DNA from: Lentibacillus halodurans
GTDB taxonomy: Bacteria > Bacillota > Bacilli > Bacillales > Amphibacillaceae
Length of the DNA: 64,000 nucleotides
Direction of reading: 5' to 3'
Assembly: GCF_900112045.1 (NCBI RefSeq)
Contig: NZ_FOJW01000008.1
Location: 150,905 to 214,904, forward strand
Position numbers and translations under genes: made by a program. The notes under the pieces were generated by a model. The model was not told where the DNA came from. It did not search any database and was given only the letters and a program-made list of their open reading frames with translations. How positions within the stretch are numbered: position 1 is the stretch's first letter; each line of letters begins with the position of its first letter. This document shows, one piece after another, positions 1 through 9,635 of the stretch.

Positions 1-716
1 TTGCCCAGATAAGAGCTGTAGGTTACCATGACGGAAAAACCGACTGCCAGGGCGAAAAAAGATTGTCCGAGGGCATACAGGATTCCTTCTGCTGTCAGTT
101 TGGAAAAGTCAGGCTTCAGGAAAAACTCGATTCCTTCCGCAGCACCTTCAAATGTCACGGACCGAATGACCAATATGATAAAAAAGATAAATAATAACGG
201 CATCATCACCTTGCTTGCTTTTTCGATCCCATCTTTAATGCCAAACGAAATGACGATGACAGTGATGATTAAAAACAGCCCCAGACCTGAAATGGCTATG
301 AGGGGATCACCGGTAATCATGCCAAACAACTGTTCATAATTGGCATTTTCGGTAATTACTGAGCCGAAGATGGATAAAACGCTGTAAATAAGCACCCACC
401 CACCGACAACACTGTAAAATGACATTAGGATGAATGCCCCGATAACCCCCCAGTAGCCAATGACAGGCCAGCTGCTTCCGGGAGCAAGCTTTTGATAAGC
501 ACTGATTGCTTCTTTTTGACCACCGCGTCCGATGACAAATTCAGCAATTAATAGCGGGAGTCCAATTATTAAAGTAAATGCAATAAACAGCAAGAAAAAG
601 GCACCGCCGCCATTCATCCCGGTCATATAAGGAAATTTCCAAATTGCTCCAAGTCCGATTGCTGCACCAGCTGATGATAAAATAAATCCGATCTTGGATG
701 ACCATTGATCACGCAT
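1..716 (-). CDS. Sodium:neurotransmitter symporter (NSS) family transporter, C-terminus cut off by window edge
   Basis: The reverse strand encodes an open frame from ATG at 716 that runs off the window after about 238 residues. It begins MRDQWSSKIGFILSSAGAA and continues with GLGAIWKFPY, the first-helix signature of the NSS (LeuT/TnaT) family that binds sodium and substrate. Several hydrophobic helices follow. Members import amino acids with Na+. It lies 82 bp downstream of kynA on the same strand, and NSS members of the TnaT type carry tryptophan, so tryptophan supply for the kynurenine genes is a reasonable inference, not shown. It may also be transcribed alone from the promoter at 753-782. 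The 12-helix fold cannot be verified because the 3' part is missing. Confidence 0.85.
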   Translation of the reverse strand, partial: MRDQWSSKIGFILSSAGAAIGLGAIWKFPYMTGMNGGGAFFLLFIAFTLIIGLPLLIAEFVIGRGGQKEAISAYQKLAPGSSWPVIGYWGVIGAFILMSFYSVVGGWVLIYSVLSIFGSVITENANYEQLFGMITGDPLIAISGLGLFLIITVIVISFGIKDGIEKASKVMMPLLFIFFIILVIRSVTFEGAAEGIEFFLKPDFSKLTAEGILYALGQSFFALAVGFSVMVTYSSYLG

Positions 717-752
717 ATTATGTTCCCCATTTCTTCACAAAGTGTACCCAAT

Positions 753-782
753 ATTATATACCATTTTAGAGAGGTGTCACAA
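753..782 (-). promoter_or_regulatory. Putative sigma-A promoter for the NSS transporter
   Basis: On the reverse strand a TATAAT -10 (758-753) is preceded by TTGTGA (782-777) with an 18-bp spacer, or by GTGACA with 16 bp. It sits about 40 bp upstream of the transporter ATG, so the transporter could be expressed apart from kynUBA. No terminator hairpin is visible between kynA and this site. Confidence 0.5.
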
Positions 783-798
783 TCAAACAAAAGAGTGA

Positions 799-1635
799 TT
801 AAATATGGCTCCGAAGTTCCCACAACTCCGGGAAAAAGTAATGATTCAGCACCTGTTTTAAATAGCCGACCCCTGACGAACCGCCAGTCCCGGTTTTATG
901 ACCGATAATCCGTTCAACCGTCTTCATGTGCCGAAAACGCCATTGCTGGAACCAATCTTCAATATCAACCAGTTTTTCGGCCAGTTCATAGAGCTCCCAA
1001 TTGGCCGACACGTTCCGGTAGACTTCCATCCAAGCTTTCGCAACAGAAGCATTTTCTTCGTATGTTTTGGAAAAGTCCCGGTTGAGGATTTCCTGGTCAA
1101 TATCAAAACCGCTCCTTGCCAATGCCTTAATGGCAACATCGTATAGCCCTGGTTTGTGATAAGCATCTTCTAATATGGCATAAAGCTCAGGATCTTTTTT
1201 GTATATGTTTAAGATGTGTGGTGTTTTATAGCCCAAAACAAATTCAACCAAACGATATTGGTAGGACTGAAAACCGGAGGCACTCCCGAGCTTGTCGCGG
1301 AACTCCATATATTCAGCAGGCGTCAGGGTTGCCAGGACATCCCAGGCATGGATGATTTGTGATTGGGTCTTTGAAACACGTGCGAGCATTTTGAATGATG
1401 CTCTCAGATTATGTCGTTCAATCGCTTTAATGGCCCCTTTTGTTTCGTGAATGATCAGCTTCAGCCAAAGCTCACTCACTTGATGAATGATGATGAACAG
1501 CATTTCATCGTGATGATCTGAAAGACGCTTTTGACTGTTGAGCAGATTATCGAGCTGCAGGTAGTCGTCATATGTCATCTTATCCAGAAAATCAGTATGG
1601 ATGCCTTTTTCGTTTTCGAATGGATAGTCGCTCAT
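799..1635 (-). CDS. kynA: Tryptophan 2,3-dioxygenase
   Basis: Haem enzyme that opens the indole ring of L-tryptophan with O2 to give N-formylkynurenine, the first step of the kynurenine route. The 278-residue length is normal for the bacterial form. The HQVSELWLK stretch around His51 matches the family active-site helix, and [20 protein letters not shown] near residues 233-252 holds the expected haem-ligand His236 and the glycine-rich substrate loop. It is the last of three genes read kynU-kynB-kynA, starting 15 bp after the kynB stop with a good Shine-Dalgarno (GGAGGGAA). The three genes convert tryptophan to anthranilate and alanine. No kynurenine 3-monooxygenase is present, so the NAD branch is not indicated here. 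Confidence 0.96.
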   Translation of the reverse strand: MSDYPFENEKGIHTDFLDKMTYDDYLQLDNLLNSQKRLSDHHDEMLFIIIHQVSELWLKLIIHETKGAIKAIERHNLRASFKMLARVSKTQSQIIHAWDVLATLTPAEYMEFRDKLGSASGFQSYQYRLVEFVLGYKTPHILNIYKKDPELYAILEDAYHKPGLYDVAIKALARSGFDIDQEILNRDFSKTYEENASVAKAWMEVYRNVSANWELYELAEKLVDIEDWFQQWRFRHMKTVERIIGHKTGTGGSSGVGYLKQVLNHYFFPELWELRSHI

Positions 1636-1650
1636 TTCTTTTCCCTCCTG

Positions 1651-2283
1651 TTAGTCAATTGGACGCAAAACGGCGCGAACCGGGCTGCCGTCAGCATCGT
1701 CAATGGCAAGCGGCAGGGCAATCAGTTCATAACAGCCAGGATCTACGTCGTCAAGCATTAAATTTTCCAGAATAAAAATGCCATGCTGATAAAGGGCATG
1801 ATGTGCAGTCAAATCTTTGCTTTCAGGCGGGTCAACGGATGGCATGTCAACGCCGATCAGGTTCACGCCATTTTCGTTCAAAAATGCTGCGATACTTGGA
1901 TCAAGCTCCGGCATCTGGTCCGGAAAACGTTCAGGATTGTTCGGCAGTGAAGTATGCAATAAAACGCGTGAAACACCGCTCAAATCAAACTGTTTCAATG
2001 TATCTGCCGTGATTTTATCCGTATAGCTGACATCAAGTACAACGGCCTCACCGATGTAAATGTCAAGGTCAAGCAAGTCAACTGTTTTGCCGTTACTGTC
2101 ATAATGGAATGGTGCGTCAATATGTGTACCGGTATGAACACTTCCCGTAATTTGTCCGACGTTAACTGAGCCTGTTTGTTCTTTCGTATAAGTCAGCGCG
2201 TAGTTAAATGGTGTATCACCGGGAAAGTGTGCCATTTTATTTGTCAGGGGCTGTGAAATATCGATCCATTTTGCTTGTGTCAT
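1651..2283 (-). CDS. kynB: Arylformamidase (kynurenine formamidase), cyclase-like fold
   Basis: Hydrolyses N-formylkynurenine to kynurenine and formate. The 210-residue protein has the bacterial KynB metal-binding signature around HTGTHIDAPFH (His50, His54, Asp56, His60) and the usual N-terminal DISQPL strand. Its ATG overlaps the kynU stop codon in a TAATG junction at 2281-2285, so the two are translationally coupled. It lies between kynureninase and tryptophan dioxygenase, the standard arrangement for a compact tryptophan-to-anthranilate operon. Length and motifs are typical, with no sign of damage. Confidence 0.95.
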   Translation of the reverse strand: MTQAKWIDISQPLTNKMAHFPGDTPFNYALTYTKEQTGSVNVGQITGSVHTGTHIDAPFHYDSNGKTVDLLDLDIYIGEAVVLDVSYTDKITADTLKQFDLSGVSRVLLHTSLPNNPERFPDQMPELDPSIAAFLNENGVNLIGVDMPSVDPPESKDLTAHHALYQHGIFILENLMLDDVDPGCYELIALPLAIDDADGSPVRAVLRPID

Positions 2284-3557
2284 TAGGCAATGACTCCCCT
2301 TTCATTTACATAGGATTGGTAACGTTCCTCTTTCATGATAGTCTTTAGGATTTGAATGGTTTCCCACACCTCTGTAAAGGTATTGTAAAGGGCGACAGGT
2401 GCCAGCCGTATGCCATTTGGTTTACGAAAGTCCGGTATCACACCATCTGCCTTCAGAGCCTTGCAAATACGGGCTGCGTCAGGGTGTTCGAGATAAACAT
2501 GCCCGCCACGCATTGCTGTGTCCCTAGGATTGGCGATCGTAAACCCGAAACCTGTCAGCTCAGATTCAATCAACTCCATGAAATATTGCGTGAGCTGAAG
2601 TGATTTTTTACGGATTTTTTCTATACCAGCTTCCTGAAACATTTCCAGTGATCCGAGCAGCGGTGCGGCACTTAACAGATGTGGTGTGCCGATCTGGTAG
2701 GCACCTGCATCCTGAGCAGGGGTCAATGTGTGTTCCATATCAAATTGTTTGTCCTTCGCTGAGCTGAACCAGCCGGCAAGTCCCGGTTCATGGCAGAGAT
2801 GTTTCTCATTGACATATAGACCAGCAACACTTCCGGGACCGGCATTCAAATGTTTATATGTGCACCAAAATGCAAAATCAACACCCCATTCTGACAATTG
2901 ATGCGGTATCGATCCAATGGAATGACAGAGATCGAATCCGATTGGAATATCGCGTTTGTGTGCTTCTCGAGTCAAAGTCTGCATATCAAGCACCTGTCCG
3001 CTTCTGTACAGAACACCGGGCAGGACGATGAAGGCCGTCTCATCTGTCATCGCTTCGACAATATCCTGCGTTGAAAGCGTATGACCATCCTTGCTTTTGA
3101 CCTGAACAAGGTGTTCGTCCGGATCATAGCCTTTTAGCTTTAACTGGCTTTTCAGCGCATAGATGTCAGAAGGAAAATTCAGTGTATCTGCGAGGATCTT
3201 TGTTCTTTTGCCTTCAGGTTTATAAAAGCTGGCCGTGATCTGATGCAGGTTGATTGTCGTTGAGCCAGTTATCATCACTTCTTCCGGTTTGGCTCCGATT
3301 AATGGGGCTGACATGGCACCAAGCTTTTCGGACAGGTAATACCATGGCTGACTTCCCTCTGTCCACCCGTCAATCGCATGATGTTTCCATGATTCAACCA
3401 TGTCATTAATCTTGTTTTCGGCACGTTTCGATAAAAGTCCTAGTGAATTGCCGTCAAGGTATATCGTATTTTTTGGCAGATAAAACTCATTCCGGAAATT
3501 TGCCAGATCGTCTTGCTGATCCAGACTCGCTGCATAGGTTTTTTCGATATTCATCAT
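2283..3557 (-). CDS. kynU: Kynureninase
   Basis: PLP enzyme that cleaves kynurenine to anthranilate and L-alanine. The 424-residue protein carries the PLP lysine in [11 protein letters not shown] (Lys235) and the kynureninase landmarks [10 protein letters not shown] near residue 33 and GFDLCHSIG near 207. The frame begins with two adjacent methionines (3557 and 3554); a GGGGTG Shine-Dalgarno precedes them. It is the promoter-proximal gene of kynU-kynB-kynA. It is divergent from the aminotransferase at 3834, with a 276-bp shared control region. Confidence 0.96.
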   Translation of the reverse strand: MMNIEKTYAASLDQQDDLANFRNEFYLPKNTIYLDGNSLGLLSKRAENKINDMVESWKHHAIDGWTEGSQPWYYLSEKLGAMSAPLIGAKPEEVMITGSTTINLHQITASFYKPEGKRTKILADTLNFPSDIYALKSQLKLKGYDPDEHLVQVKSKDGHTLSTQDIVEAMTDETAFIVLPGVLYRSGQVLDMQTLTREAHKRDIPIGFDLCHSIGSIPHQLSEWGVDFAFWCTYKHLNAGPGSVAGLYVNEKHLCHEPGLAGWFSSAKDKQFDMEHTLTPAQDAGAYQIGTPHLLSAAPLLGSLEMFQEAGIEKIRKKSLQLTQYFMELIESELTGFGFTIANPRDTAMRGGHVYLEHPDAARICKALKADGVIPDFRKPNGIRLAPVALYNTFTEVWETIQILKTIMKEERYQSYVNERGVIA

Positions 3558-3608
3558 AGCACCCCATTCAATAGATTGCTTCTTATATAATAACAGGGAA
3601 CCGATACG

Positions 3609-3641
3609 TTTGGAATGTTAATATGTTTAAACTTTTGGAAT
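3609..3641. promoter_or_regulatory. Direct TTTGGAAT repeats upstream of kynU
   Basis: TTTGGAAT occurs at 3609-3616 and again at 3634-3641, 25 bp apart in the same orientation, about 50-85 bp upstream of the kynU start. Paired direct repeats before an operon can be activator or repressor sites; no factor is assigned. Confidence 0.25.
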
Positions 3642-3752
3642 AATCATGCGACCATGTTGTCTGGTCAAAGAGCAGGACAATGCTGACAAGTTTGGTAAAT
3701 TGGCGGTAAAGGCAGACTTTAATACCATTTAAAATTTATTATTTAAAAGCAG

Positions 3753-3781
3753 TTGCAATTTTCCAAAATGTGATTTACACT
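3753..3781 (+). promoter_or_regulatory. Putative promoter of the lysine-type catabolic operon
   Basis: TTGCAA (3753-3758), a 17-bp spacer and TACACT (3776-3781) form a reasonable sigma-A promoter 50-80 bp upstream of the aminotransferase start. Two inverted repeats lie directly downstream of the -10. Confidence 0.5.
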
Positions 3782-3782
3782 C

Positions 3783-3819
3783 ATTTCAGATAAATGAAAT
3801 AGCGTTTCATAATATGAAA
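3783..3819. promoter_or_regulatory. Double palindromic operator (TTTCA-n5/6-TGAAA)
   Basis: Two dyads sit just downstream of the putative -10. One has ATTTCA and TGAAAT arms with a 6-nt centre (3783-3800). The other is the perfect 15-mer TTTCATAATATGAAA (3805-3819). They share half-sites and their centres are about 20 bp apart, which suits a repressor binding on one face of the helix. The IclR-type regulator at 9636, encoded just after this operon, is the obvious candidate by position; that pairing is inferred. Confidence 0.5.
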
Positions 3820-3833
3820 TAGGAGGATATTGG

Positions 3834-5015
3834 ATGCCTTTTGTCTCGGATAAAGTGAGCAATTTACCGCCATATTTATTTTCCGAGTTTCAGCGGAAGA
3901 AAAAAGAACTCGAGGCCAATGGAGCAGATGTCATCGATTTGGGAATTGGTGCTCCGGATTTGCCGACCCCTGATTTTATTATTGACCGGCTTGCTGAGGA
4001 ATCAAGACTTGCTGTGAATCATCGCTATTCGACGTATAGCGGGTGCAGGGAATTCAGAGAAGCGGTCGTTCATTTTTACCAAAAACAGTATAACGTTGAA
4101 TTGGATCCGGAATCGGAAGTGCTTGCTGTGATTGGATCAAAAGAGGGGATTGCCAATCTGATGCATGCCACGATCAACCCAGGGGATACCGTTTTGGTTC
4201 CCGATCCTGGATATCCGGTGTACGGGACTGCTGTGCATTTAGCCAACGGGAGAAGTGCTGCATTGCCGCTGGATGATGCGAATGGTTATGTGCCGTTATA
4301 TAACCAGGTTGATCGTGCTACCATCGAACAGTCGAAATTAATGTTATTAAACTATCCGAGCAATCCGACAGCGGCAACCGCTCATTTCGACATTTTTTTG
4401 GAAGCGATTGCATTCGCCAGGGAAAATCAGCTTCTGCTCGTACATGATGCCGCATATGACATGATCACGTTTAACGGTTATGAAACAACGAGCGCCATGC
4501 AGGTTCCCCGAGCCAAAGAACATGCAGTGGAAATCGGCTCACTGTCGAAAAGTTTTAATATGACCGGCTGGCGGATTGGCTATGTTGTGGGGAACAAGGA
4601 AATCATCCAGGCGCTGGCGACGTTTAAAAGCAATATCGATACAAGCCAGTTTCTCCCGATTCAAAAAGCTGCTGCTGCGGCGTTGAAAAGTAATTTTTCC
4701 GCAGTGACAGAACATAACAAAATCTACCAGGAACGAATGGAAAAACTGCATAGAGGCTTTCGGCAGCTTGATATTGAGGCGGATAAGCCAAAGGGCACGA
4801 TCTTTCTCTGGGCTAAGGTTCCGGATGGCTTTACGTCCATGTCGTTTGCAGACAAATTGCTGCAGGAAGCGGGCGTTATCGTTACCCCCGGTAATGCATT
4901 TGGCTCAAGAGGAGAGGGGTATTTCAGGGTTGCGCTGACAGTTACAGCTGACCGTCTCGATGAAGTCATCAGCCGCATGGAAAAATTGAATTTGAAGGGG
5001 GGACCAGTTAAATGA
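3834..5015 (+). CDS. Class I/II PLP aminotransferase, possible 2-aminoadipate aminotransferase
   Basis: The 393-residue protein is a fold-type I aminotransferase of the group that includes LL-diaminopimelate- and alanine-type enzymes. It shows IDLGIGAPDLPTP near residue 34, YPSNPTA near 174 and the PLP lysine in SLSKSFNMTGWRIGY (Lys239). The ATG at 3834 follows AGGAGG. Its last codons overlap the start of the ThDP enzyme (ATGA, 5012-5015), so the two are coupled. In the proposed pathway it would convert L-2-aminoadipate to 2-oxoadipate; substrate cannot be read from the sequence. Kynurenine or another amino acid is possible because the kyn operon is divergent. Confidence 0.85.
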   Translation: MPFVSDKVSNLPPYLFSEFQRKKKELEANGADVIDLGIGAPDLPTPDFIIDRLAEESRLAVNHRYSTYSGCREFREAVVHFYQKQYNVELDPESEVLAVIGSKEGIANLMHATINPGDTVLVPDPGYPVYGTAVHLANGRSAALPLDDANGYVPLYNQVDRATIEQSKLMLLNYPSNPTAATAHFDIFLEAIAFARENQLLLVHDAAYDMITFNGYETTSAMQVPRAKEHAVEIGSLSKSFNMTGWRIGYVVGNKEIIQALATFKSNIDTSQFLPIQKAAAAALKSNFSAVTEHNKIYQERMEKLHRGFRQLDIEADKPKGTIFLWAKVPDGFTSMSFADKLLQEAGVIVTPGNAFGSRGEGYFRVALTVTADRLDEVISRMEKLNLKGGPVK

Positions 5016-6682
5016 AAACGACAACTGCAGCACGATCAGTCAAAACAGTAACAGCAGCACGGGCGATTGTGGAATGTATGAAAATCGAAGGTATCAGCCA
5101 TACTTTCTGCGTTCCCGGAGAAAGCTATTTGCCTTTATTGGATGCGCTGCATGATGAAGATTCAATCAAACTGGTATCGGCCAGGCATGAAAGCGGTGCA
5201 GCGTTTATGGCAGAAGGATATGCAAAGTCATCCTTGAAGCCAGGCGTTGTCATGGCTACCCGGGGAGTTGGAGCATCCAATCTTTCCATCGGTGTTCATA
5301 CCGCTTATCAGGACTCGACGCCAATGGTTGTTTTTTTAGGACAGGTACACAGCAAATTCCGGGGCAGGGAAGGATTTCAGGAAGTAGACTTGGATCAATA
5401 TTTTCAGCATATCGCCAAATGGTCGGCTGAAGTGAAAGATCCGAAGCGTATGCCGGAGATTGTACAACGAGCATTCCGTATCGCAAAGACAGGGAGACCA
5501 GGTCCGGTTGTTGTTGCGCTGCCGGAAGATGTTCTGCCTGCTGAAGCAGAGATGACATTTGGCCCTGTTGCTGTTAAGCCTCGTCCGGCACCTGCCAATG
5601 AGGAAGTCAGGCAGGTTGAAGAGCTGTTTGCTTCTGCTGAAAAACCGCTGATCATTGCCGGCGGGGGTGTGAAAAGTTCAAAAAGCGAAGAAGCACTCGT
5701 GGCATTTGCTGAAAAATATCATTTGCCAGTTATGGCAGCCTTTCGCAGGCAGGATGTGTTTCCAAATGACCATCCGTTATATGTGGGGCATCTTGGGCTG
5801 GGTACCAATCAAAAAATACTGCAGACCGTTGAGGAAGCAGATACCATTCTGGCGATCGGGACACGTTTGTCAGAGGTGACGACACAGGATTATCAAATCA
5901 TTACACCGGAGAAAAAACTCATTCACATTGACATCAACTATGGCACTATTGGCAAAGTATTCAGTCCAGATGCCGGGATTGTTGCAGATGCAGGGGAAGC
6001 GTTAAAGAAATTAGCCGGTATGGATGCCCAGGGCAGCTGGAAAAATTGGGTCACAGAGCGCAGAAGTGCTTTCAAGGAGGTCAGTCGTCTCGATGTTTCG
6101 CATAAAAACACAATCAATAAGCATATAGTGGCAATGATGGCGGGCATTTTGCCGGACAATGCGTTATTGACCAATGATGCCGGGAATTTTGCCGGCTGGT
6201 TCCATGCGTATTATCCGTTTAAGAAAAAACATACGTATGTCGGGCCAACATCCGGTGCAATGGGGTATGGCATGCCGGCGGCACTCGGGGCTAAAATCGC
6301 TTATCCGGATAAACCGGTTATTGCACTGTCCGGTGATGGCGGGTTCATGATGACCGTGCAGGAACTGGAAACAGCCGTCAGATACCATATTCCAGTTATT
6401 TGTCTTGTGTTTAACAATCAAATGTATGGGACCATCCGAATGCATCAAGAAATGCATTATCCGGAAAAAGTCATCGGAACGGATTTAGGACGTGTTTCAT
6501 TTAAAGATTTGGCCAGCAGCATAGGCGCAGATGGATATTTGGCTAACACACCAGAACAGTTTGCTGAATCACTTGAAACAGCATTGCAGAAAAACGTGCC
6601 GGCCGTGATTGAGGTGATGACTGATCAGGAACAGATTTCAGTTTCTTCCACGATTACACAAATCCGTGATCGTGCTAAATAG
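5012..6682 (+). CDS. Thiamine-diphosphate enzyme of the acetolactate synthase/2-oxoacid decarboxylase superfamily
   Basis: The 556-residue protein has the three-domain layout of this family: N-terminal pyrimidine-binding domain with catalytic-type Glu60 in SARHESGAAFMAEGYA, a central domain (about 190-350), and a C-terminal ThDP-binding domain with GDGG at 441-444 and the paired Asn at 468-469. It looks intact. Automated annotation would call it an acetolactate synthase large subunit, but no small regulatory subunit or other ilv gene is near. It is coupled to an aminotransferase upstream and followed by an aldehyde dehydrogenase, which fits a 2-oxoacid decarboxylase, here perhaps 2-oxoadipate to glutarate semialdehyde (inference). 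Confidence 0.85.
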   Translation: MKTTTAARSVKTVTAARAIVECMKIEGISHTFCVPGESYLPLLDALHDEDSIKLVSARHESGAAFMAEGYAKSSLKPGVVMATRGVGASNLSIGVHTAYQDSTPMVVFLGQVHSKFRGREGFQEVDLDQYFQHIAKWSAEVKDPKRMPEIVQRAFRIAKTGRPGPVVVALPEDVLPAEAEMTFGPVAVKPRPAPANEEVRQVEELFASAEKPLIIAGGGVKSSKSEEALVAFAEKYHLPVMAAFRRQDVFPNDHPLYVGHLGLGTNQKILQTVEEADTILAIGTRLSEVTTQDYQIITPEKKLIHIDINYGTIGKVFSPDAGIVADAGEALKKLAGMDAQGSWKNWVTERRSAFKEVSRLDVSHKNTINKHIVAMMAGILPDNALLTNDAGNFAGWFHAYYPFKKKHTYVGPTSGAMGYGMPAALGAKIAYPDKPVIALSGDGGFMMTVQELETAVRYHIPVICLVFNNQMYGTIRMHQEMHYPEKVIGTDLGRVSFKDLASSIGADGYLANTPEQFAESLETALQKNVPAVIEVMTDQEQISVSSTITQIRDRAK

Positions 6683-6706
6683 AATTAACTACAGGAGGTA
6701 TTTGAT

Positions 6707-8203
6707 ATGGCTCAAAGCTTGCTTAAGACAGAGCAGCTAAACAATTTTATTGACGGAAAATGGGTGGAAACAAATGAATCTGCTGCAGTTGTGAATCCGG
6801 CAAATGGTGAAACAATCGTAAATGTTCCCTTGTCGGATGACGGGTCGGTCAATACGGCCGTTGAAGCGGCCAAAAAAGCGCAAAAAGAATGGGCACTGGT
6901 ACCAGCGCCACAGCGTGCAGAGGTTTTGCTTAAAGTTGGGCAAATGATGAAAGAACGCAAAGAACGTCTTTCTCAATTGCTGACGATGGAAAATGGAAAA
7001 GTGCTTGAAGAAGCACGCGGGGAAGTGCAGGAAGGAATCGACATGGCGTTTTATATGGCCGGTGAAGGACGTCGTCTGTTTGGTCACACGACACCGGCGG
7101 AACTTCCGAATAAATTTTCTATGAGCCAGCGCTTTCCTGTCGGCGTTGTCGGAATAATTACTCCGTGGAACTTCCCGATTGCGATTGCAACGTGGAAGTC
7201 ATTCCCAGCTATCGTTGCGGGTAATGCGGTCATTTGGAAACCGGCGACTGAAACACCGATTATGGCGTATGAACTTGCGAAAATTTTTGAAGAAGCCGGA
7301 CTGCCAAAAGGTGTGTTGAATGTCGTATACGGCAAAGGGTCGTCCGTTGGCGATGCGATGGTAAACCATGATGATATCCGGGTTATTTCATTCACCGGAT
7401 CCAATGATACTGGCCGCCATATTGCCAGTGAGTGCGGCAAACAATTGAAAAAGGTTTCCCTCGAAATGGGCGGCAAGAATGCTGTTATTGTAATGGATGA
7501 TGCCGATCTGGATTTAGCTGTGGAAGGCATTATTTGGAGTGCATATGGCACAAGCGGTCAGCGTTGTACAGCGGCCAGCCGGGTGATTGTACATGAAGAT
7601 GTGAAAGAACGGTTGGAGGAACGGTTGCTTGTTGAAATCGAAAAACTGACAATCGGCGACGGTCTGGATGAGGCGAACAAGGTAGGACCAATCATCAACA
7701 AAGCTGGCCTTGAAAAAATCCAAAAATATACCCAGATTGGCAGGGAAGAAGGCGCCAGCATGATTGCAGGCGGCTATGTGCTTGATGAAGGCGATTATAG
7801 GAAAGGGCATTATTTTGCACCGACATTATTTACCGATTGCACACCGGATATGCGTATTTCCCAAGAAGAAATTTTCGGTCCGGTCATTTCGCTCATCCCC
7901 GTGAAAAGTTTTGAAGAGGCAATCGAGGTGAATAACGGTGTAACATTCGGCTTGTCAAGCTCGATTTTTACAACAGATGCCAACCGTATATTTAAGGCAC
8001 AGCGCGATTTGGATACAGGCATTGTTTACGTGAACGCTGGTACAACCGGTGCGGAAATTCACTTGCCATTCGGCGGTACAAAGGGAACCGGAAATGGTCA
8101 CCGTGATTCCGGGGTGCAGGCACTTGATGTATTTACCGAATGGAAAGCTGTTTATGTCGATTACAGCGGCAAGCTTCAGCGCGCACAGATTGATACAGAA
8201 TAA
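6707..8203 (+). CDS. NAD(P)-dependent aldehyde dehydrogenase, possible 2-aminoadipate-6-semialdehyde dehydrogenase
   Basis: Full-length ALDH superfamily protein of 498 residues. Visible are ITPWNFPIA (151-159), the catalytic base Glu253 in LEMGGKNA, the nucleophile Cys287 in GTSGQRCT, and the C-terminal PFGGTKGTGNGHRDSG block. The start follows a strong AGGAGG, 24 bp after the ThDP gene. It precedes lysine 6-dehydrogenase in the same unit, so oxidation of 2-aminoadipate 6-semialdehyde (in equilibrium with piperideine-6-carboxylate) to 2-aminoadipate is the natural role; oxidation of the aldehyde made by the ThDP enzyme is the alternative. Confidence 0.88.
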   Translation: MAQSLLKTEQLNNFIDGKWVETNESAAVVNPANGETIVNVPLSDDGSVNTAVEAAKKAQKEWALVPAPQRAEVLLKVGQMMKERKERLSQLLTMENGKVLEEARGEVQEGIDMAFYMAGEGRRLFGHTTPAELPNKFSMSQRFPVGVVGIITPWNFPIAIATWKSFPAIVAGNAVIWKPATETPIMAYELAKIFEEAGLPKGVLNVVYGKGSSVGDAMVNHDDIRVISFTGSNDTGRHIASECGKQLKKVSLEMGGKNAVIVMDDADLDLAVEGIIWSAYGTSGQRCTAASRVIVHEDVKERLEERLLVEIEKLTIGDGLDEANKVGPIINKAGLEKIQKYTQIGREEGASMIAGGYVLDEGDYRKGHYFAPTLFTDCTPDMRISQEEIFGPVISLIPVKSFEEAIEVNNGVTFGLSSSIFTTDANRIFKAQRDLDTGIVYVNAGTTGAEIHLPFGGTKGTGNGHRDSGVQALDVFTEWKAVYVDYSGKLQRAQIDTE

Positions 8204-8363
8204 GCTGTTTGAAATGATTAATATGGTGGGATTATAGCGAGATAGAACGGGAGAGGAGTTCATTTATTCGAGGGAGAAACAGCGGATGAGACTCTCCCTA
8301 ATAGAATGAAATACGAAGTAAAAGCTGAAGAAGATGAAGTATTTTACAGGGAGTGGTGAATAG

Positions 8364-9536
8364 ATGAAAATAGGTGTACTGGGATCTGGCTTAATGGGGA
8401 AGGAAGCAGCGCGTGATTTGGTTTCAAATGAAGGGGTCACAGCTGTCGGGCTGGCCGATATCGATATGGACATTGCACAACAGGTTGTTGATCAGTTAAA
8501 TTCCCCAAAGCTTTCAGCCTATCAGGTTAATGCCAAGGATGAACAGGAGCTTGGCAATTATATGCGGCAGTTTGATGTGATTATTAATGCATTATTTTAT
8601 TCATTTAATGAAATCGTTGCTAAAACCGCCATTGAAGTTGGTGTTCATTCCGTTGACTTGGGCGGGCATATCGGTCATGTTACCGATAAAGTGCTCGATC
8701 TGAAAGAAGATGCTCAGGCTGCGGGGGTTACGCTTATCCCTGATTTGGGTGTAGCACCGGGCATGATCAATATTTTATCTGGTCATGGAGCGGGAAAACT
8801 GGATGAACTGGAAGAGATCAAATTGTATGTCGGTGGAATCCCGGTCAATCCGGAGCCGCCGTTTGAATACAACCATGTTTTCTCTATGGAAGGTGTTTTC
8901 GATCATTATACAGATCCGGCATTGATCATCCGTGATGGCATCAAACAGGAAATCGAATCCTTGAGTGAGGTTGAACGCGTTCATTTTGAAAAATTCGGCC
9001 CGCTTGAAGCATTCCACACATCAGGTGGGACATCGACATTATCTATTTCATATCCGCATCTGAAGACATTGGAGTATAAGACGATTCGCTACCCTGGTCA
9101 TGCGGAGAAATTTAAGCTGCTCGTTGACCTGAATTTGACCCGGATGGACTACTCGGTTGATGTTAACGGCCAGGAAATCAATCCGCGGGAAGTATTGCTA
9201 AAAGTGCTCGATCCGATTGTCGAACTGCGTGATAAAGATGACGTCGTACTTCTGAGGGTTAAAGTCAGCGGTCAGAAAGGCGGACAGCCGAAAACGCATG
9301 TATTCGAAATGACCACATACAAAGACAGGGAACATAACGTGACGGCCATGGCCCGTGCCACTGCCAATACCATTTCAGCTGTTGCCCAGATGATCGCTAG
9401 CGGAACGATCACAAAACGAGGCGTTTATCCGCCTGAACAGATTGTTCCAGGTGATCCATATATAGAAGAAATGGCCAAACGCGGTGTGACTATTTATGAA
9501 TCAACCAGTGCAGAAAAAGAACACGTAACAAATTAA
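8364..9536 (+). CDS. L-lysine 6-dehydrogenase (saccharopine-dehydrogenase fold)
   Basis: Predicted to deaminate the epsilon-amino group of L-lysine with NAD+, giving 2-aminoadipate 6-semialdehyde, which cyclises to piperideine-6-carboxylate. The 390-residue protein opens with a Rossmann GSGLMG motif (residues 7-12). The run [17 protein letters not shown], the VDLGGHIGH block and the end [16 protein letters not shown] match, as I recall it, the characterised Geobacillus stearothermophilus enzyme nearly residue for residue, so I prefer this to a generic saccharopine dehydrogenase. A 160-bp gap separates it from the aldehyde dehydrogenase, with no obvious terminator, so it probably belongs to the same operon. 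A terminator follows at 9548. Confidence 0.9.
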   Translation: MKIGVLGSGLMGKEAARDLVSNEGVTAVGLADIDMDIAQQVVDQLNSPKLSAYQVNAKDEQELGNYMRQFDVIINALFYSFNEIVAKTAIEVGVHSVDLGGHIGHVTDKVLDLKEDAQAAGVTLIPDLGVAPGMINILSGHGAGKLDELEEIKLYVGGIPVNPEPPFEYNHVFSMEGVFDHYTDPALIIRDGIKQEIESLSEVERVHFEKFGPLEAFHTSGGTSTLSISYPHLKTLEYKTIRYPGHAEKFKLLVDLNLTRMDYSVDVNGQEINPREVLLKVLDPIVELRDKDDVVLLRVKVSGQKGGQPKTHVFEMTTYKDREHNVTAMARATANTISAVAQMIASGTITKRGVYPPEQIVPGDPYIEEMAKRGVTIYESTSAEKEHVTN

Positions 9537-9547
9537 CCTACTGATCA

Positions 9548-9582
9548 AGGGCTGCTCTGTTTTAATAAGGCAGCCTTTTTTC
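9548..9582 (+). terminator. Rho-independent terminator after lysine 6-dehydrogenase
   Basis: GGCTGC and GCAGCC arms flank an A/T-rich loop and are followed by a run of six T. It closes the 3834-9536 operon before the regulator gene. Confidence 0.8.
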
Positions 9583-9635
9583 TATAAAATGTACGAACAT
9601 TCATTCAATAAGATAACGGCAAGGAGTTTTTTCCC

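Noticed and set aside
5012..6682. Naming the ThDP gene ilvB (acetolactate synthase)
   Set aside because: No ilvN/ilvC or other branched-chain genes nearby; operon context points to catabolism. Left without symbol.
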